From Rhodococcus sp. HM1 (GTDB lineage: Bacteria > Actinomycetota > Actinomycetes > Mycobacteriales > Mycobacteriaceae), in NCBI RefSeq assembly GCF_023218075.1, contig NZ_JALPTB010000015.1:1-64000 (forward strand): a DNA stretch of 64,000 nt. Direction: 5' to 3'. Shown here one piece after another: positions 24,868-33,933 of the stretch (position 1 is the stretch's first letter; each line of letters opens with the position of its first letter). Under the pieces are notes generated by a model, which saw nothing but the letters and a program-made list of their open reading frames with translations, was not told the origin of the DNA and made no database searches. A program made the position numbers and the translations under genes.

Positions 24868-25727
24868 AGTGGACGTCTGCGGGTGCCGGTGGGGTCGGAT
24901 CGGTAGCGCTGGAGTTCGAGGGCGTGCTGCTGTTGGTTGACCCAGCTGACCAACGGGTCGTCGATGTTGTCGAACCGGATGTCGAGATCGAGGCGACGGC
25001 CGACCTCGGTGTAGAACTGGCGCAGTGTGGTCGTGCGGGGTGCGAGCGAGACCGCCTTGCTGGTCCAGGTGTCGGAGATCAGCAGCGCAGTCAGGGCAAC
25101 TACTTCGGGGTAGTCGGCCATCTCGGTTTCGGGCCAGCCGGGTCGGTCGGGGAAGCAGATCCGCAGGCGGCGATCACGGTGGCTGGTGTGCTCTCCGCTG
25201 TCCGTCCAGCGGCGGATGATGCTGGTGGCGTCACGGTAGGCCGCTTCCGCGGCGAGCGTGCCGTGCCGACGGGCCAGGCGCCGATGCGTGCGTTGCGCGG
25301 TGAGCAGCTCGGGAATCGGGGTGATGTCGTACTGCGGCGTGCTGTGGCTGCCTCCGATCCAGAGTCTGTGGCGAGGGCAGACGTTGACGTGCCTGTCGGG
25401 GTAGACGATGACCGTGTCGAACACGTTGCGGCGGGCCGCGCAGAGTCGACAGAGGGCGCTGGGATAGCGATGTCGCGGTTCGGGTTCGGTCAATCCGCGC
25501 AATCTGTCGACCAGGGCGGCCACCGGCCAGCCGGTGACGATCGACAGCCACCGCGGGTCGGGGCGTTTTCCCGTCGTCGACCCGAGGAGGGGCTGCAGAT
25601 CGGTGACGGTGATGTGGTTGACCGCTGCCAGCCGGCCCAGAAACGAGTGGAGCGCTTCGCCGCGAAATAGCGCGGTGGTGCGAGGAAGTTGTTGTCGAGG
25701 AACGAGGTCGAACCAGCGCTCGGTCAT
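24816..25727 (-). CDS. tniQ: TniQ/TnsD-family target-selection protein (element 1)
   Basis: The 303-residue TniQ protein starts at the ATG overlapping the tnsC stop (ATGA). It has the N-terminal TniQ core (LFRGEALHSFLGRLAAVNHI), a zinc-finger region with CRLC and CPRH around residues 95-125 (LCRLCAARRN and HVNVCPRHRLW), and a helical C-terminus. TniQ/TnsD proteins connect the transposase and AAA+ regulator to the target DNA. The short length suggests a generic target selector and not a long site-specific TnsD. Confidence 0.9.
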   Translation of the reverse strand: MTERWFDLVPRQQLPRTTALFRGEALHSFLGRLAAVNHITVTDLQPLLGSTTGKRPDPRWLSIVTGWPVAALVDRLRGLTEPEPRHRYPSALCRLCAARRNVFDTVIVYPDRHVNVCPRHRLWIGGSHSTPQYDITPIPELLTAQRTHRRLARRHGTLAAEAAYRDATSIIRRWTDSGEHTSHRDRRLRICFPDRPGWPETEMADYPEVVALTALLISDTWTSKAVSLAPRTTTLRQFYTEVGRRLDLDIRFDNIDDPLVSWVNQQQHALELQRYRSDPTGTRRRPLASRIWQEHQQAVLPHS

Positions 25728-26749
25728 CGGTGTGTGCTGCTGGCTCGGCGGGTGGCCGATTCGACGGCGTGGTCGACGCGGACGGTGTCCATCAGGGCCC
25801 GGGTGATCTGTTCGGTGCCGTCGAGCACAGCGCGAATGGCGCTGGCGCGGATGAGGTGGCCGAGGCTGCCGATCATGCCGCCGGTGCGTTGGTGCAGGTA
25901 TTTCGCGGCGGCGACCAGGGTTCCCTGCTGATGACGGTGCAGCCGCAGCGTCGCTTCCAAGCCGCCGACGAGCTGTTTCCACTCGGTGGTGCAGGGAAAC
26001 GGTGTGGTGTTGATCAGCAGGGAACGGCCGGCGATCTGCTGACCGCGCACACCGGTGAACAACCCGGAGCGTTCGACGTCGATACCCGCGTAGACGAAGG
26101 TGGCCGGGAGGTGCTCGGTGAAGTACTTGAGGTGGTCGGACAGGTCCTCGCCGGCGCTGGTGGCCAGGTTCATGTTGTGGATTTCGTCGACCACGACGAC
26201 GTCGGTGCGGGCGTCGATGAGGACCTGGCACACCGCGTCGGCGATGTCGGTGACGTTCTGCCGGGCGCGCATGGGTGGCAGCCCGAGGAAGCGGGCGAAC
26301 TCCATGGCGAGCTTGCGTGGTGACCCCTTCGGGGGTGCGGTCACGTAGACGACGGGGATGCGGTTCGTGCCGGGGAACCGCATCTGGGTCCGCAACTCGT
26401 GGAACCGGCCCAACTGTTTGATCGCGGTGGTCTTGCCGGTGGCAGCGGGGCCGGAGACGATCAGTCCCCGTCGGGCCCCGATCTCCCGCTGGTTGAGCAG
26501 CGTCAGCAGTCGTCCCTCGTTGGTGATCTCGGTGATCGTGGAGGTGGTCACCACGACCAGTTCGGCGTGGTGGGCGATCCTCGCCTCGTCGTAGGCGACC
26601 CGTTCACGGTCGTCGAGGCTCTTCCAGTCCTGCTCGGGGAGCAACTCGAACTGCGACGGTTCGGCCTCGATGAACCGTCGCCATCCTTCGAGTGTGGTGG
26701 TCGGTTGGCGGCGGTTTTCCAGTTGGCTGACCGGGGTCAAAATGGCCAC
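25724..26749 (-). CDS. tnsC: TnsC/TniB-type AAA+ transposition regulator (element 1)
   Basis: The 341-residue ATPase carries Walker A GPAATGKTT (about residues 95-103) and Walker B VVVVDEIHN, followed by sensor-1 (ATFVYAGID) and a C-terminal lid (RTGGMIGSLGHLI). It forms filaments on target DNA and activates the TnsA/TnsB transposase. I chose GTG 26749 (VAILTPVSQLENRR) because it overlaps the tnsB end, as expected in these operons. A longer frame back to 26803 lies inside tnsB. Confidence 0.9.
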   Translation of the reverse strand: MAILTPVSQLENRRQPTTTLEGWRRFIEAEPSQFELLPEQDWKSLDDRERVAYDEARIAHHAELVVVTTSTITEITNEGRLLTLLNQREIGARRGLIVSGPAATGKTTAIKQLGRFHELRTQMRFPGTNRIPVVYVTAPPKGSPRKLAMEFARFLGLPPMRARQNVTDIADAVCQVLIDARTDVVVVDEIHNMNLATSAGEDLSDHLKYFTEHLPATFVYAGIDVERSGLFTGVRGQQIAGRSLLINTTPFPCTTEWKQLVGGLEATLRLHRHQQGTLVAAAKYLHQRTGGMIGSLGHLIRASAIRAVLDGTEQITRALMDTVRVDHAVESATRRASSTHR

Positions 26750-28842
26750 AATTCGGCTTCCTTCCGCGCATCGAACGTGGGCAGGGCGATGACCGTCGCG
26801 CACGGTTCGTCGGGGCCGGTGGCGGCCTCGCCTTGTGCTGTCTCGGCAGGTGAAGTGTCGACGGCTTCCGGTTCGGGATCGGGTTTCGGCCAGGACGGCT
26901 CGGTCGTTGCTCGGGTGCGTCCGGTGACCTTGCGATCACGCGGTGAGCGCCGCTCCGTCGAGGCCGCGACCGCTCCGGTCGGTCCCTGCTCGGCGCGGTC
27001 GAGCAGCTCGGCGGCGACCTGGGCGATCTCGGCTTCGGTGGCTTTGTCCTGCCCTCGTCGGTCGAGGATCGTTCGAGCGTGTTGCCAGGCCAGATCGCCG
27101 AAAGGCGCTGGAGCGGTGCGCAGGTGTGTCCACGTCGCGGTGATCCATCCGCCCTTGTGGTGGTTGCGCACCCAGATGCGGGAGATGTCGTACGGGTCGT
27201 GATGGATCTCCCAGCGGCCGGAGTGGGCCGTGATCCCGGAATGCTGGCGCCGATAGGGGTTCAGGGCCCGGGCATCGTAGGTGCGGCGATTGATTCGGAT
27301 GCCGTAGGTGTTGATCGTGCGCCAGGTCATCGGGAGCAGTTCGATGTAGTCGTCGGCCGAGAGGGGCACCGGCACATAGCCGGCGACCTGCACAAGGGCG
27401 GCGTACTTTTCGTTCGGGGTCAGGGCGGTGCCCGGGGTGATGGGATCGCGCAGCCCGTCGTGGGGGCGGTGCTGCCAGACCGCGACCAGCCATTCGTCGA
27501 GTAGCGCTTGCAGTTCGGCCATCGACCAGACCGCGGATCGTTCGGCGTTCTTGCCGCGTCGCTCGACCGAGGAGCCGACATAGCCGGCGACGTACTGGGC
27601 GAACAAGGTGCTCACCGTCTGCAGGGTGCGTTCGACGACGGGTTTGTCGGTCGGGGTGTCCGGATGCGCCGGCTGCAGGCTGATGCCCAGGGTTCGGCAG
27701 GCCGTCCGGAAGGTCTGCGACAAGAACGCCTTGCCGTGGTCGACGACGATCGTCTCCGGAGCGATCACCGGCCGGGCCGCCGCGTCGGCCAGGCGCTGAT
27801 CGACCTGGGTGAGGGTTCGGTGCGGCAGCACCGACCGGGACATGCGCAGCGCATCGCTCCACCCCGGCCGCATCGGTTCCGGTGTCAATGCTCGGCCCAG
27901 CAGCAGTGCCGCATCCACCGCCTTCGTCGTCGGTCGCAGCACCGCGGCCGGGACCGTGCGCGTGGCCAGATCGATCATCCCGGTCAGCTCGACCCGGTCC
28001 ACCGTGCCGTCGTCGAGGACGACACGCACATCCAGTGGGGTGGAGTCGATCTGCACGATCTCCCCGGGTCGGGAAGTGGTGACCAGGCCGAACGGCCCGT
28101 CGGGTTGTTTGGCCAGGGAGCGGCGGGTGCGTGCCGAGCCGAAGGTGTGCTGACCCGCCGACAGGCGGGCCACGAGACGGTAGAAGGTGCGCTGCGCCGG
28201 CAGCGCGGGCGCGTCGGGACCATGCAGTTCGGTCAAGAGCTGACCGACGCGGCGATGCAACCGCGCCACGGTGCCGGTGGACCGGTCCGTTTCCCCGGCA
28301 ATCGCTGTGCGGGTGGCCTCGACGATGCGCGGATCGATCCGGCCCGTCGGAGACATCCGTCGCGCGAAACGTCGGTCGACCAGGCCCCAGAGTCCGTCAC
28401 GTTCGTAGGCCAGACGCATCCGCTGCACGGTCGCCAGGCTGACCTCGGTCCCCGCAGCGGCCAACTCCCGGACCTTCGCCTGTTCTCGCTGCCGCATCGT
28501 CGTGGTCGCCGGGTCATAATCCTTGGTGCCCGCGGCCGTGGGCGCAGCGTCCGGTGGCCGGCCCGTAATCAGCTCGAGGACGTGACGTTCCCACCACCGG
28601 ACCTGCTCGGCGACCTCGGCCGGCAGGTCGGCCAACCGACCGGAGGGCGGCAGCGGCGCATGGCGCGAGGTCAGCAGCTCGAAACTCGCATCGGCCAGGA
28701 TCTGCCCGGTCGGGACCGTGGACACCACTCCGGCCACGTCCCGGATGCGGACATCGAACCCGATCACCTCGACCACCTCGTGGTCGCGTCCACCGACCCG
28801 GAAAAGACAACCCGGCGCAAGCACGTCGGCTCGGGCGGTCAA
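26737..28842 (-). CDS. tnsB: TnsB/TniA-type DDE transposase (element 1)
   Basis: The 701-residue transposase has an N-terminal helix-turn-helix region (LATVQRMRLAYERDGLWGLVDRR region), an RNase-H-fold core with catalytic Asp in VQIDSTPLDV, Asp in IVVDHGKAFLS and Glu in DKPVVERTLQ, and a Mu-type C-terminal beta-barrel (YDPYDISRIWVRN segments). It joins the 3' ends to target DNA. The most upstream start consistent with operon overlap is TTG 28842 (TTGA with the tnsA stop); GTG 28826 is an alternative. The disordered acidic C-terminus probably contacts TnsC. Confidence 0.9.
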   Translation of the reverse strand: MTARADVLAPGCLFRVGGRDHEVVEVIGFDVRIRDVAGVVSTVPTGQILADASFELLTSRHAPLPPSGRLADLPAEVAEQVRWWERHVLELITGRPPDAAPTAAGTKDYDPATTTMRQREQAKVRELAAAGTEVSLATVQRMRLAYERDGLWGLVDRRFARRMSPTGRIDPRIVEATRTAIAGETDRSTGTVARLHRRVGQLLTELHGPDAPALPAQRTFYRLVARLSAGQHTFGSARTRRSLAKQPDGPFGLVTTSRPGEIVQIDSTPLDVRVVLDDGTVDRVELTGMIDLATRTVPAAVLRPTTKAVDAALLLGRALTPEPMRPGWSDALRMSRSVLPHRTLTQVDQRLADAAARPVIAPETIVVDHGKAFLSQTFRTACRTLGISLQPAHPDTPTDKPVVERTLQTVSTLFAQYVAGYVGSSVERRGKNAERSAVWSMAELQALLDEWLVAVWQHRPHDGLRDPITPGTALTPNEKYAALVQVAGYVPVPLSADDYIELLPMTWRTINTYGIRINRRTYDARALNPYRRQHSGITAHSGRWEIHHDPYDISRIWVRNHHKGGWITATWTHLRTAPAPFGDLAWQHARTILDRRGQDKATEAEIAQVAAELLDRAEQGPTGAVAASTERRSPRDRKVTGRTRATTEPSWPKPDPEPEAVDTSPAETAQGEAATGPDEPCATVIALPTFDARKEAELWPF

Positions 28843-29615
28843 CGGCCGGGCCCGATCAGCGAGGTGGGCCCGAGCAACTCCGTGTCGGGCAAGGTCACCA
28901 GCTTCTGGTGCCAGAGCAGGTGAAACAGGGTCGGCAACACCTCGATCGGATCGCCTGCATCCTCGGCGCCGAGCCAGAGCGGCCGCGGCACGGCGAAGAT
29001 CTCGGCCAGCCTCGTGGCCAGCCCCGCCCGTCGGCAGCGGAGGTGCCGATAACCCGACAGCCACCGTAGATTCGCCGCCCGCACCCGGTTCATCTCACCG
29101 AGTCGGCGGTACTGCCAACCGAGCAACTCGCACACCGCCGCCGTCGTGTCGAACACCATCTGATCCTCGGCGTCGATCCGAGTATCGGCGCGCACGTCCA
29201 CCACGACCGCTCCGCCGTCACGCAGCCGCAGGAAGTAATCGGGAGTGTGCCGCTTGATTCTCTTCGCTCGCCACGACAACCGAAACGGCTGCGAACCGAT
29301 CCCCGTCACCTCAGGGCACGAGTCGAAGGCGATCAGCCAGTCCCGCTCCATCCAGGACTCGAACCCGACATGCGAACCCGTCGTCGCCGACCACCACAGG
29401 CCGGGAAAGCTCCGCTGCCCCCGATACGACGGGAATCCGCGCACCGGCGGCGCATCTTCGAACCGCACCGTCGCACACGTCAACAACGGAACCTCACACC
29501 GCTGTCCGCCCGGGCCCACGAACTCGACTCGATAGTCCTCCCCGGCCCCTACGGCAGCGACACCAGCCAAGGCAACAGCCTCCAGAACACGCAGGTAGGA
29601 AACGGTCTGCCTCAA
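28839..29615 (-). CDS. tnsA: TnsA-like endonuclease (element 1)
   Basis: The 258-residue protein cuts the 5' ends of the transposon, allowing cut-and-paste movement. It contains the TnsA N-terminal nuclease core: FPSYRGQRSFPGLWWSATTG, FESWMERDWLIAFD (catalytic Glu region), GIGSQPFRL, HTPDYFLRL (catalytic Asp) and VVVDVRAD, where Tn7 TnsA has a Lys and this protein has Arg. The C-terminal winged-helix part (VLPTLFHLLWHQKL) would contact TnsC. It is the first gene of the element; the transposon end repeats lie just upstream and overlap its promoter region. Confidence 0.88.
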   Translation of the reverse strand: MRQTVSYLRVLEAVALAGVAAVGAGEDYRVEFVGPGGQRCEVPLLTCATVRFEDAPPVRGFPSYRGQRSFPGLWWSATTGSHVGFESWMERDWLIAFDSCPEVTGIGSQPFRLSWRAKRIKRHTPDYFLRLRDGGAVVVDVRADTRIDAEDQMVFDTTAAVCELLGWQYRRLGEMNRVRAANLRWLSGYRHLRCRRAGLATRLAEIFAVPRPLWLGAEDAGDPIEVLPTLFHLLWHQKLVTLPDTELLGPTSLIGPGR

Positions 29616-29679
29616 CTTAGTGGCAAAAACCCGGCACTTGCCTCAGACACACTGGCAATGCCTCAGCTCAACTGGCAAA
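29608..29679. repeat. Transposase-binding sites at the tnsA end
   Basis: Three sites in one orientation, TGCCTCA-N5-7-TGGCAA: 29608-29626, 29639-29658 and 29659-29679. The last two are directly adjacent and the last is terminal. They mirror the sites at the other end and lie over the tnsA start, so transposase binding may also control expression. Confidence 0.8.
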
Positions 29680-29689
29680 GGACACTACA

Positions 29690-29904
29690 AAAACGGCGAA
29701 TCGGACGCTTTTCGCGAGCTGGGGGTATGTCACTCCCGGTTTGTGCGGGGTCGGACATGAAAATTCCCATTTACGCAGTTATCTTCGCGAACCCCGAGGT
29801 GAGCACACTTTCGGTCGCCGGGACGGTGTCGGCGCCGTCCGGTACCGTGCCCACCCGTGGATATGGAGACCGAACCCGCTCGCGGTACCCGCGACCCCGG
29901 CGGG
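29690..29904. other. Spacer between the two Tn7-like elements
   Basis: 215 bp without a gene. It begins with the CTACA duplication and contains TGTCACTCCC (29728) and ATTCCCATTT (29763), which look like degenerate transposon-end sequence. It may include the lost end of the older element or the true left end of element 2. Confidence 0.4.
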
Positions 29905-29910
29905 TGTCGG

Positions 29911-29979
29911 TTCCCGATCGAGGTGGCGGATTCCCATGAGAAGTGGCGGGTCGGTGGCGGGTTCCCACCTGAAGTGGCG
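29911..29979. repeat. Left-end repeat sites of element 2
   Basis: Three 18-bp sites of form TTCCC-N7-GTGGCG at 29911-29928, 29931-29948 and 29962-29979, all in the same orientation, 12 bp or more before the tnsA start. The middle bases are ATGAGAA or similar and resemble the right-end site (ATCTGAA). They are distinct from element 1 sites, so the two transposases should not recognise each other's ends. Confidence 0.75.
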
Positions 29980-29990
29980 AAGATGTTCCG

Positions 29991-30797
29991 GTGCTGACTG
30001 CTTCTGAGCTCCGAGACGATGCGAGTGCCTGGGGTGATTCCTGGGTCGAGGTGGAGTTCGTGACGTTGTCCGGTGACCGGCGGAGGCTGCCGTGGCAGTC
30101 GTTTCCGCAGGTCGCCGCGGAGATCGGGGGTCCGGTGCGGTCGTTCTCGTCGTACCGGGGCCAGAAGAACTTCCCCGGCTGGTACTGGTCGGCGACGCTG
30201 GGCCGGCGGATCGGGTTCGAGTCGTGGGTGGAGCGGGATCATCTGGTGGCGTTGGATTTCGACCCGGCCGTGTCGGATGTGGTGTCGCAGCCGTTCACGC
30301 TGCTGTGGGACGCCGGCACGCGCCGGAAGCGGCGGCACACCCCGGATTTCCTGGTCCGGCTCGACAACGGGCGCACCCTGGTGCTGGATTCCCGGCCGTC
30401 CGAGCGGATCAAGGACCGGGATCGGGAAGCGTTCGCGGCGACGGCACGGGCCTGCGGCGATGTCGGCTGGGAGTATGCGGTGTGGGACCGGCTGGACCCG
30501 GTGTTGGCGGCGAACCACCGTTGGTTGGGCGGCTACCGGCATCCCCGCTGTTTCGACGAGCCGACGGCGCGGGACCTGCTGCAGGTGTTCGCGTGCCCGC
30601 GGCCGCTGCTCGACGGTGCGGAGGCGGCCGGGGATCCGCTGGGCACCTTGCCGGTGCTCTATCACTTGATGTGGCGGCGTTGGCTGCTCGCGGATCTGGC
30701 GCTGGTGTTGTCACATCGGACGGTGGTGCGGGTGTCGCCGCACGTGGCGGATCCGGCGAGTGCCTGGTCGGTGACGGTGTCCGAGCAGGCGTGGTGA
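29991..30797 (+). CDS. tnsA: TnsA-like endonuclease (element 2)
   Basis: This 268-residue homologue of the element 1 protein shares FSSYRGQKNFPGWYWSATLG, FESWVERDHLVALDFDP, VSQPFTLLW, HTPDFLVRL and LVLDSRP, where Arg again occupies the usual catalytic Lys position. The C-terminal half contains NHRWLGGYRHPRC and TLPVLYHLMWRRWLL, also shared. GTG start at 29991 directly after the end repeats; the stop overlaps the tnsB start (TGATG). Sequence divergence from element 1 is large outside these motifs. Confidence 0.88.
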   Translation: MLTASELRDDASAWGDSWVEVEFVTLSGDRRRLPWQSFPQVAAEIGGPVRSFSSYRGQKNFPGWYWSATLGRRIGFESWVERDHLVALDFDPAVSDVVSQPFTLLWDAGTRRKRRHTPDFLVRLDNGRTLVLDSRPSERIKDRDREAFAATARACGDVGWEYAVWDRLDPVLAANHRWLGGYRHPRCFDEPTARDLLQVFACPRPLLDGAEAAGDPLGTLPVLYHLMWRRWLLADLALVLSHRTVVRVSPHVADPASAWSVTVSEQAW

Positions 30798-32908
30798 TGA
30801 GGTCGCAACGTCCGGTGGTGTCGGTCGGCGACCAGGTCGTGTTCGAGGGCATGGCGCACGCGGTCGTCGCGATCTCGGGTACCAAGATCCGCTTGTTGTC
30901 CGAGGCGGGCGAATCGAGCGTGGTGGCGTTGTCGTTCCTGCTGGCAGCGGAGGACTTCGAACTGGTCGGTGCGGCTCCGGCACCGAAGATCGAACCGATC
31001 AACTTGCTCGCATCGCTGCCGGAGAAGGTGCTGGAGACGGCCAGGGACTGGGAACGTCACGTGATCGAGGTCGAGACGGGCCGGCTTCCGGACGCTCCGG
31101 AGGATTCGGAGCCACGGCGGGGTTACGACCCGACGGTGTTCTCGCTGAAGTCGCGGCAGACGCGAAAGGCCGAGGAGCTGACCGCGGCCGGGCGCAAGAC
31201 CAGCGCCCGCACGGTCGAGCGGATGCGGCGGCGCTACCGTGAGCAGGGGTTGTGGGGGCTGGTCGACACCCGCTACACCAGGACGGCCGAGCCGACCGGG
31301 CAGGTCGACCCGCGGGTGATTGCTGCGGCGACGGCCGTGATCGACGCCCAGACCGGCACGTCGACGGGCACGAAGTCGCGGGTCATCGCGAGGGTGCAGC
31401 GGATGCTCGACGACGAGTACGGGCCCGGGGTGGTGCCGATTCCGTCGAGGACGACGTTCTACCGGCTGCTGGAGGTGCTGGCCAAGGGCCGGCACACGTT
31501 CGGTTCGGCGCTCACCCGCCGGTCGGTGGCGCACAAGCCCGACAAGGTCTACACCCCGGCCACCGCGGCGCGGCCGGGGGAGCTGGTGCATCTGGACACC
31601 ACCCCGATCGATGTGATGGCGGTGATGGACAACGGGGTGATCGGTCGTGCCGAGCTCGTGCTGGCCGTCGATATCTCCACCCGCAGCATCTGCGCGGGAG
31701 TGCTACGGCCGGTCGGCGCGAAGGCCGTCGATGCTGCGCTGATGCTGGCTCGGATGACCGTTCCCGAGCCGATGCGGCCGGGCTGGGACCAGGCGCTGGC
31801 GCTGGCGGCGTCGCGGATTCCGTATCAGCGGCTGGTGGCGCTGGACGCGCGGATGGCGATGGCGGCCGCCAAACCGGTGATCGTCCCGGACACCGTCGTG
31901 ATCGACCACGGCAAGGTGTTCATGTCGGAGGTGTTCGCCCGCGCCGCGGACACCTTGGGCATCTCGGTGCAGCCCGCGCACGTGCTGACCCCGACCGACA
32001 AGGCCATCGTCGAACGCACCTTCGCCTCGATCAATACCCTGTTCTGCCAGCATGTTTCCGGCTACACCGGCCGCGACGTCACCCGACGCGGCACCGACGT
32101 CGACGAGCGCGCCACCTGGTCGCTGGCGGATCTGCAGGAGTTGTTCGACGAATGGGTGCTGGCCGGTTGGCAGACCCGCCCCCACGAGGGACTGCGGCAC
32201 CCCTTCACCCCCACCGAGAACGCGTCACCGAACGATGTCTACGCGGCGCTGATCGCCGCGGCCGGGTATGTCCCGGTCACCTTGACCGGCGAGGACTATA
32301 TCGAGTTGTTGCCGGCGCAATGGCGCGCCATCGGCGATACCGGTGTTCAGATCGACTACCGCACCTACAACAGCAGCGAGCTGCGGGGTTTCGCCGGTGA
32401 ATCCTCGGGCATCGTCACCAAGGGCGGCCGCTGGGAAGTCCATTACGACCCCTACGACGTCTCGCGGGTCTGGGTCCGAAACCACCGCGGCAGCGGCTGG
32501 ATCACTGTCCCGTGGACGCACCGGAACATCGTGCGGCAGCCGTTCGCCGATTTCACCTGGCGCGCAGCACGGAAACTGGCAGCGCAGCGCGGCGTCGACG
32601 ACGCCAACGAGATGGCGGTCGCGCTGATCCTGGCCGCGCTGCTGCGCCGCGCCGAAGCCGGACCCGACACCACCCGCCGTCCGCTGGCTCGCCATGTGTG
32701 CACCCGCGAGATGCCCAACCACCTGCCCGTGGAGGTCACCGAGGTGGGCCGATGGCCCACCGCCCTGCCCGAACCGGCCAGGCCCCCGGCCTTGCCGCCC
32801 GCACCGCCGGCCCAGGCGGAATCGGATCCGACGATCGAGGCCGACGCCGAGACCGTGGTGCCGTTCGGGCTGCTCGATGCCTTCGACGAGCAGGAAGGCC
32901 GCTGGTGA
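30797..32908 (+). CDS. tnsB: TnsB/TniA-type DDE transposase (element 2)
   Basis: The 703-residue transposase carries catalytic residues in VHLDTTPIDV, VVIDHGKVFMS and DKAIVERTFASI, an N-terminal helix-turn-helix region (ARTVERMRRRYREQGLW) and a C-terminal barrel with YDPYDVSRVWVRN. The ATG at 30797 overlaps the tnsA stop; GTG at 30794 is possible. The C-terminus is Pro-rich and acidic. The open frame upstream to 30092 is an overlap with tnsA and not coding in this frame. Confidence 0.9.
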   Translation: MRSQRPVVSVGDQVVFEGMAHAVVAISGTKIRLLSEAGESSVVALSFLLAAEDFELVGAAPAPKIEPINLLASLPEKVLETARDWERHVIEVETGRLPDAPEDSEPRRGYDPTVFSLKSRQTRKAEELTAAGRKTSARTVERMRRRYREQGLWGLVDTRYTRTAEPTGQVDPRVIAAATAVIDAQTGTSTGTKSRVIARVQRMLDDEYGPGVVPIPSRTTFYRLLEVLAKGRHTFGSALTRRSVAHKPDKVYTPATAARPGELVHLDTTPIDVMAVMDNGVIGRAELVLAVDISTRSICAGVLRPVGAKAVDAALMLARMTVPEPMRPGWDQALALAASRIPYQRLVALDARMAMAAAKPVIVPDTVVIDHGKVFMSEVFARAADTLGISVQPAHVLTPTDKAIVERTFASINTLFCQHVSGYTGRDVTRRGTDVDERATWSLADLQELFDEWVLAGWQTRPHEGLRHPFTPTENASPNDVYAALIAAAGYVPVTLTGEDYIELLPAQWRAIGDTGVQIDYRTYNSSELRGFAGESSGIVTKGGRWEVHYDPYDVSRVWVRNHRGSGWITVPWTHRNIVRQPFADFTWRAARKLAAQRGVDDANEMAVALILAALLRRAEAGPDTTRRPLARHVCTREMPNHLPVEVTEVGRWPTALPEPARPPALPPAPPAQAESDPTIEADAETVVPFGLLDAFDEQEGRW

Positions 32909-33933
32909 GCTCCATACATCTCGATGCCCGGCACCCGCTGGCCACCAAGGAGGGCTGGTCGTCGTTCGTCGGCACGGCCCATCCTCAACCACCGCAGATG
33001 CTCTCCGGCAGCGATCGTGAGCGGATGGACGAGCTCGAGCGGGAACTCTACGACGAGGCCCGGCAGGACTATCACTCGTCGTTGCTGCTGGTCGCCACTC
33101 CCGACATCCGCAAGGTTCTGCACACCGGGCAGAAGCTGATCGTCAACAACCGCGGCAAGCAGCTCGGCCGGCGGGGATTGCTGGTCTCCGGCGGCAGCGG
33201 CACCGGAAAATCGACGTCGATCACGCATTTGGGCCGGCGGTTCCAGCTCGACTTCGAACGCCGCAATCCCGGGATCCCCGACCGCATCCCGGTGGTCTAC
33301 ATCGTGATCCCACCCGACGCCGACCCGAAGGCCCTGGCCGGGGAGATGGCGGTGTTCCTGGGACTGCCCGTCGGCCGCCACGACTCCCCACAAGCCCTCG
33401 CGCACGCGGTCGCCGCGGTGATGCGCCGGGCCGGCACCCGGCTGGTTCTGGTCGATGAGATCCACCGGTTAGATCTGTCGACAAAGAAGGGAAAAGATGC
33501 ATCCGACCAGCTGAAATACTTCTTCGACTCGATCTCCGCCACGTTCGTCTACTCCGGTCTGGACCTGGAAGAAACCAACCTGTTCTCCGGGGTCCGGGGC
33601 CGGCAGATCGCCGGCCGGTTCATCCCGGTCACCACCGGGCCGTTCTCCTACCACACCGTCGCCGCCAAGAACGACTGGAAGAAACTGGTCGCCACGATGG
33701 AGCAGTCACTGCGGCTGCACCACCACACACCCGGAACCCTGATCGCCTGGGCACCCTACCTGCACGCCCGCACCGGCGGCATGATCGGCAGCCTCGATCA
33801 GCTGATCTACGAGGCCGCCAACGACGCCATCAGCGACGGCACCGAGAAGATCACCAAAGCCCACCTCGAAGCGGTCATCCTCGACATCGCTGCGGGCAAT
33901 CAGTACGACCCGCGTCGCAAGCCGCTGTCATGA
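32905..33933 (+). CDS. tnsC: TnsC/TniB-type AAA+ transposition regulator (element 2)
   Basis: The 342-residue ATPase has Walker A GGSGTGKST, Walker B LVLVDEIHR, ATFVYSGLD and RTGGMIGSLDQLI, in the same order as the element 1 protein. GTG 32905 overlaps the tnsB stop (GTGA). As in Tn7, it would select target DNA together with TniQ and release the transposase. Confidence 0.9.
   Translation: MSSIHLDARHPLATKEGWSSFVGTAHPQPPQMLSGSDRERMDELERELYDEARQDYHSSLLLVATPDIRKVLHTGQKLIVNNRGKQLGRRGLLVSGGSGTGKSTSITHLGRRFQLDFERRNPGIPDRIPVVYIVIPPDADPKALAGEMAVFLGLPVGRHDSPQALAHAVAAVMRRAGTRLVLVDEIHRLDLSTKKGKDASDQLKYFFDSISATFVYSGLDLEETNLFSGVRGRQIAGRFIPVTTGPFSYHTVAAKNDWKKLVATMEQSLRLHHHTPGTLIAWAPYLHARTGGMIGSLDQLIYEAANDAISDGTEKITKAHLEAVILDIAAGNQYDPRRKPLS

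Larger units (their letters stand above)
24764..29684 (-). mobile_element. Complete Tn7-like transposon (4,921 bp), tnsA-tnsB-tnsC-tniQ
   Basis: The ends are inverted repeats, TGTCCTTTGCCATTTGAT at 24764 and the complement of TGTCCTTTGCCAGTTGAG at 29684, and the flanking bases are identical: CTACA at 24759-24763 and at 29685-29689. A 5-bp duplication and TGT ends are the hallmark of Tn7/Tn5053-type transposition. Four genes fill the element, each overlapping the next by 4 nt except tnsB/tnsC, which overlap by 13 nt. No cargo gene is present, so it is a minimal self-mobile element and looks intact and fairly recent. Confidence 0.92.
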
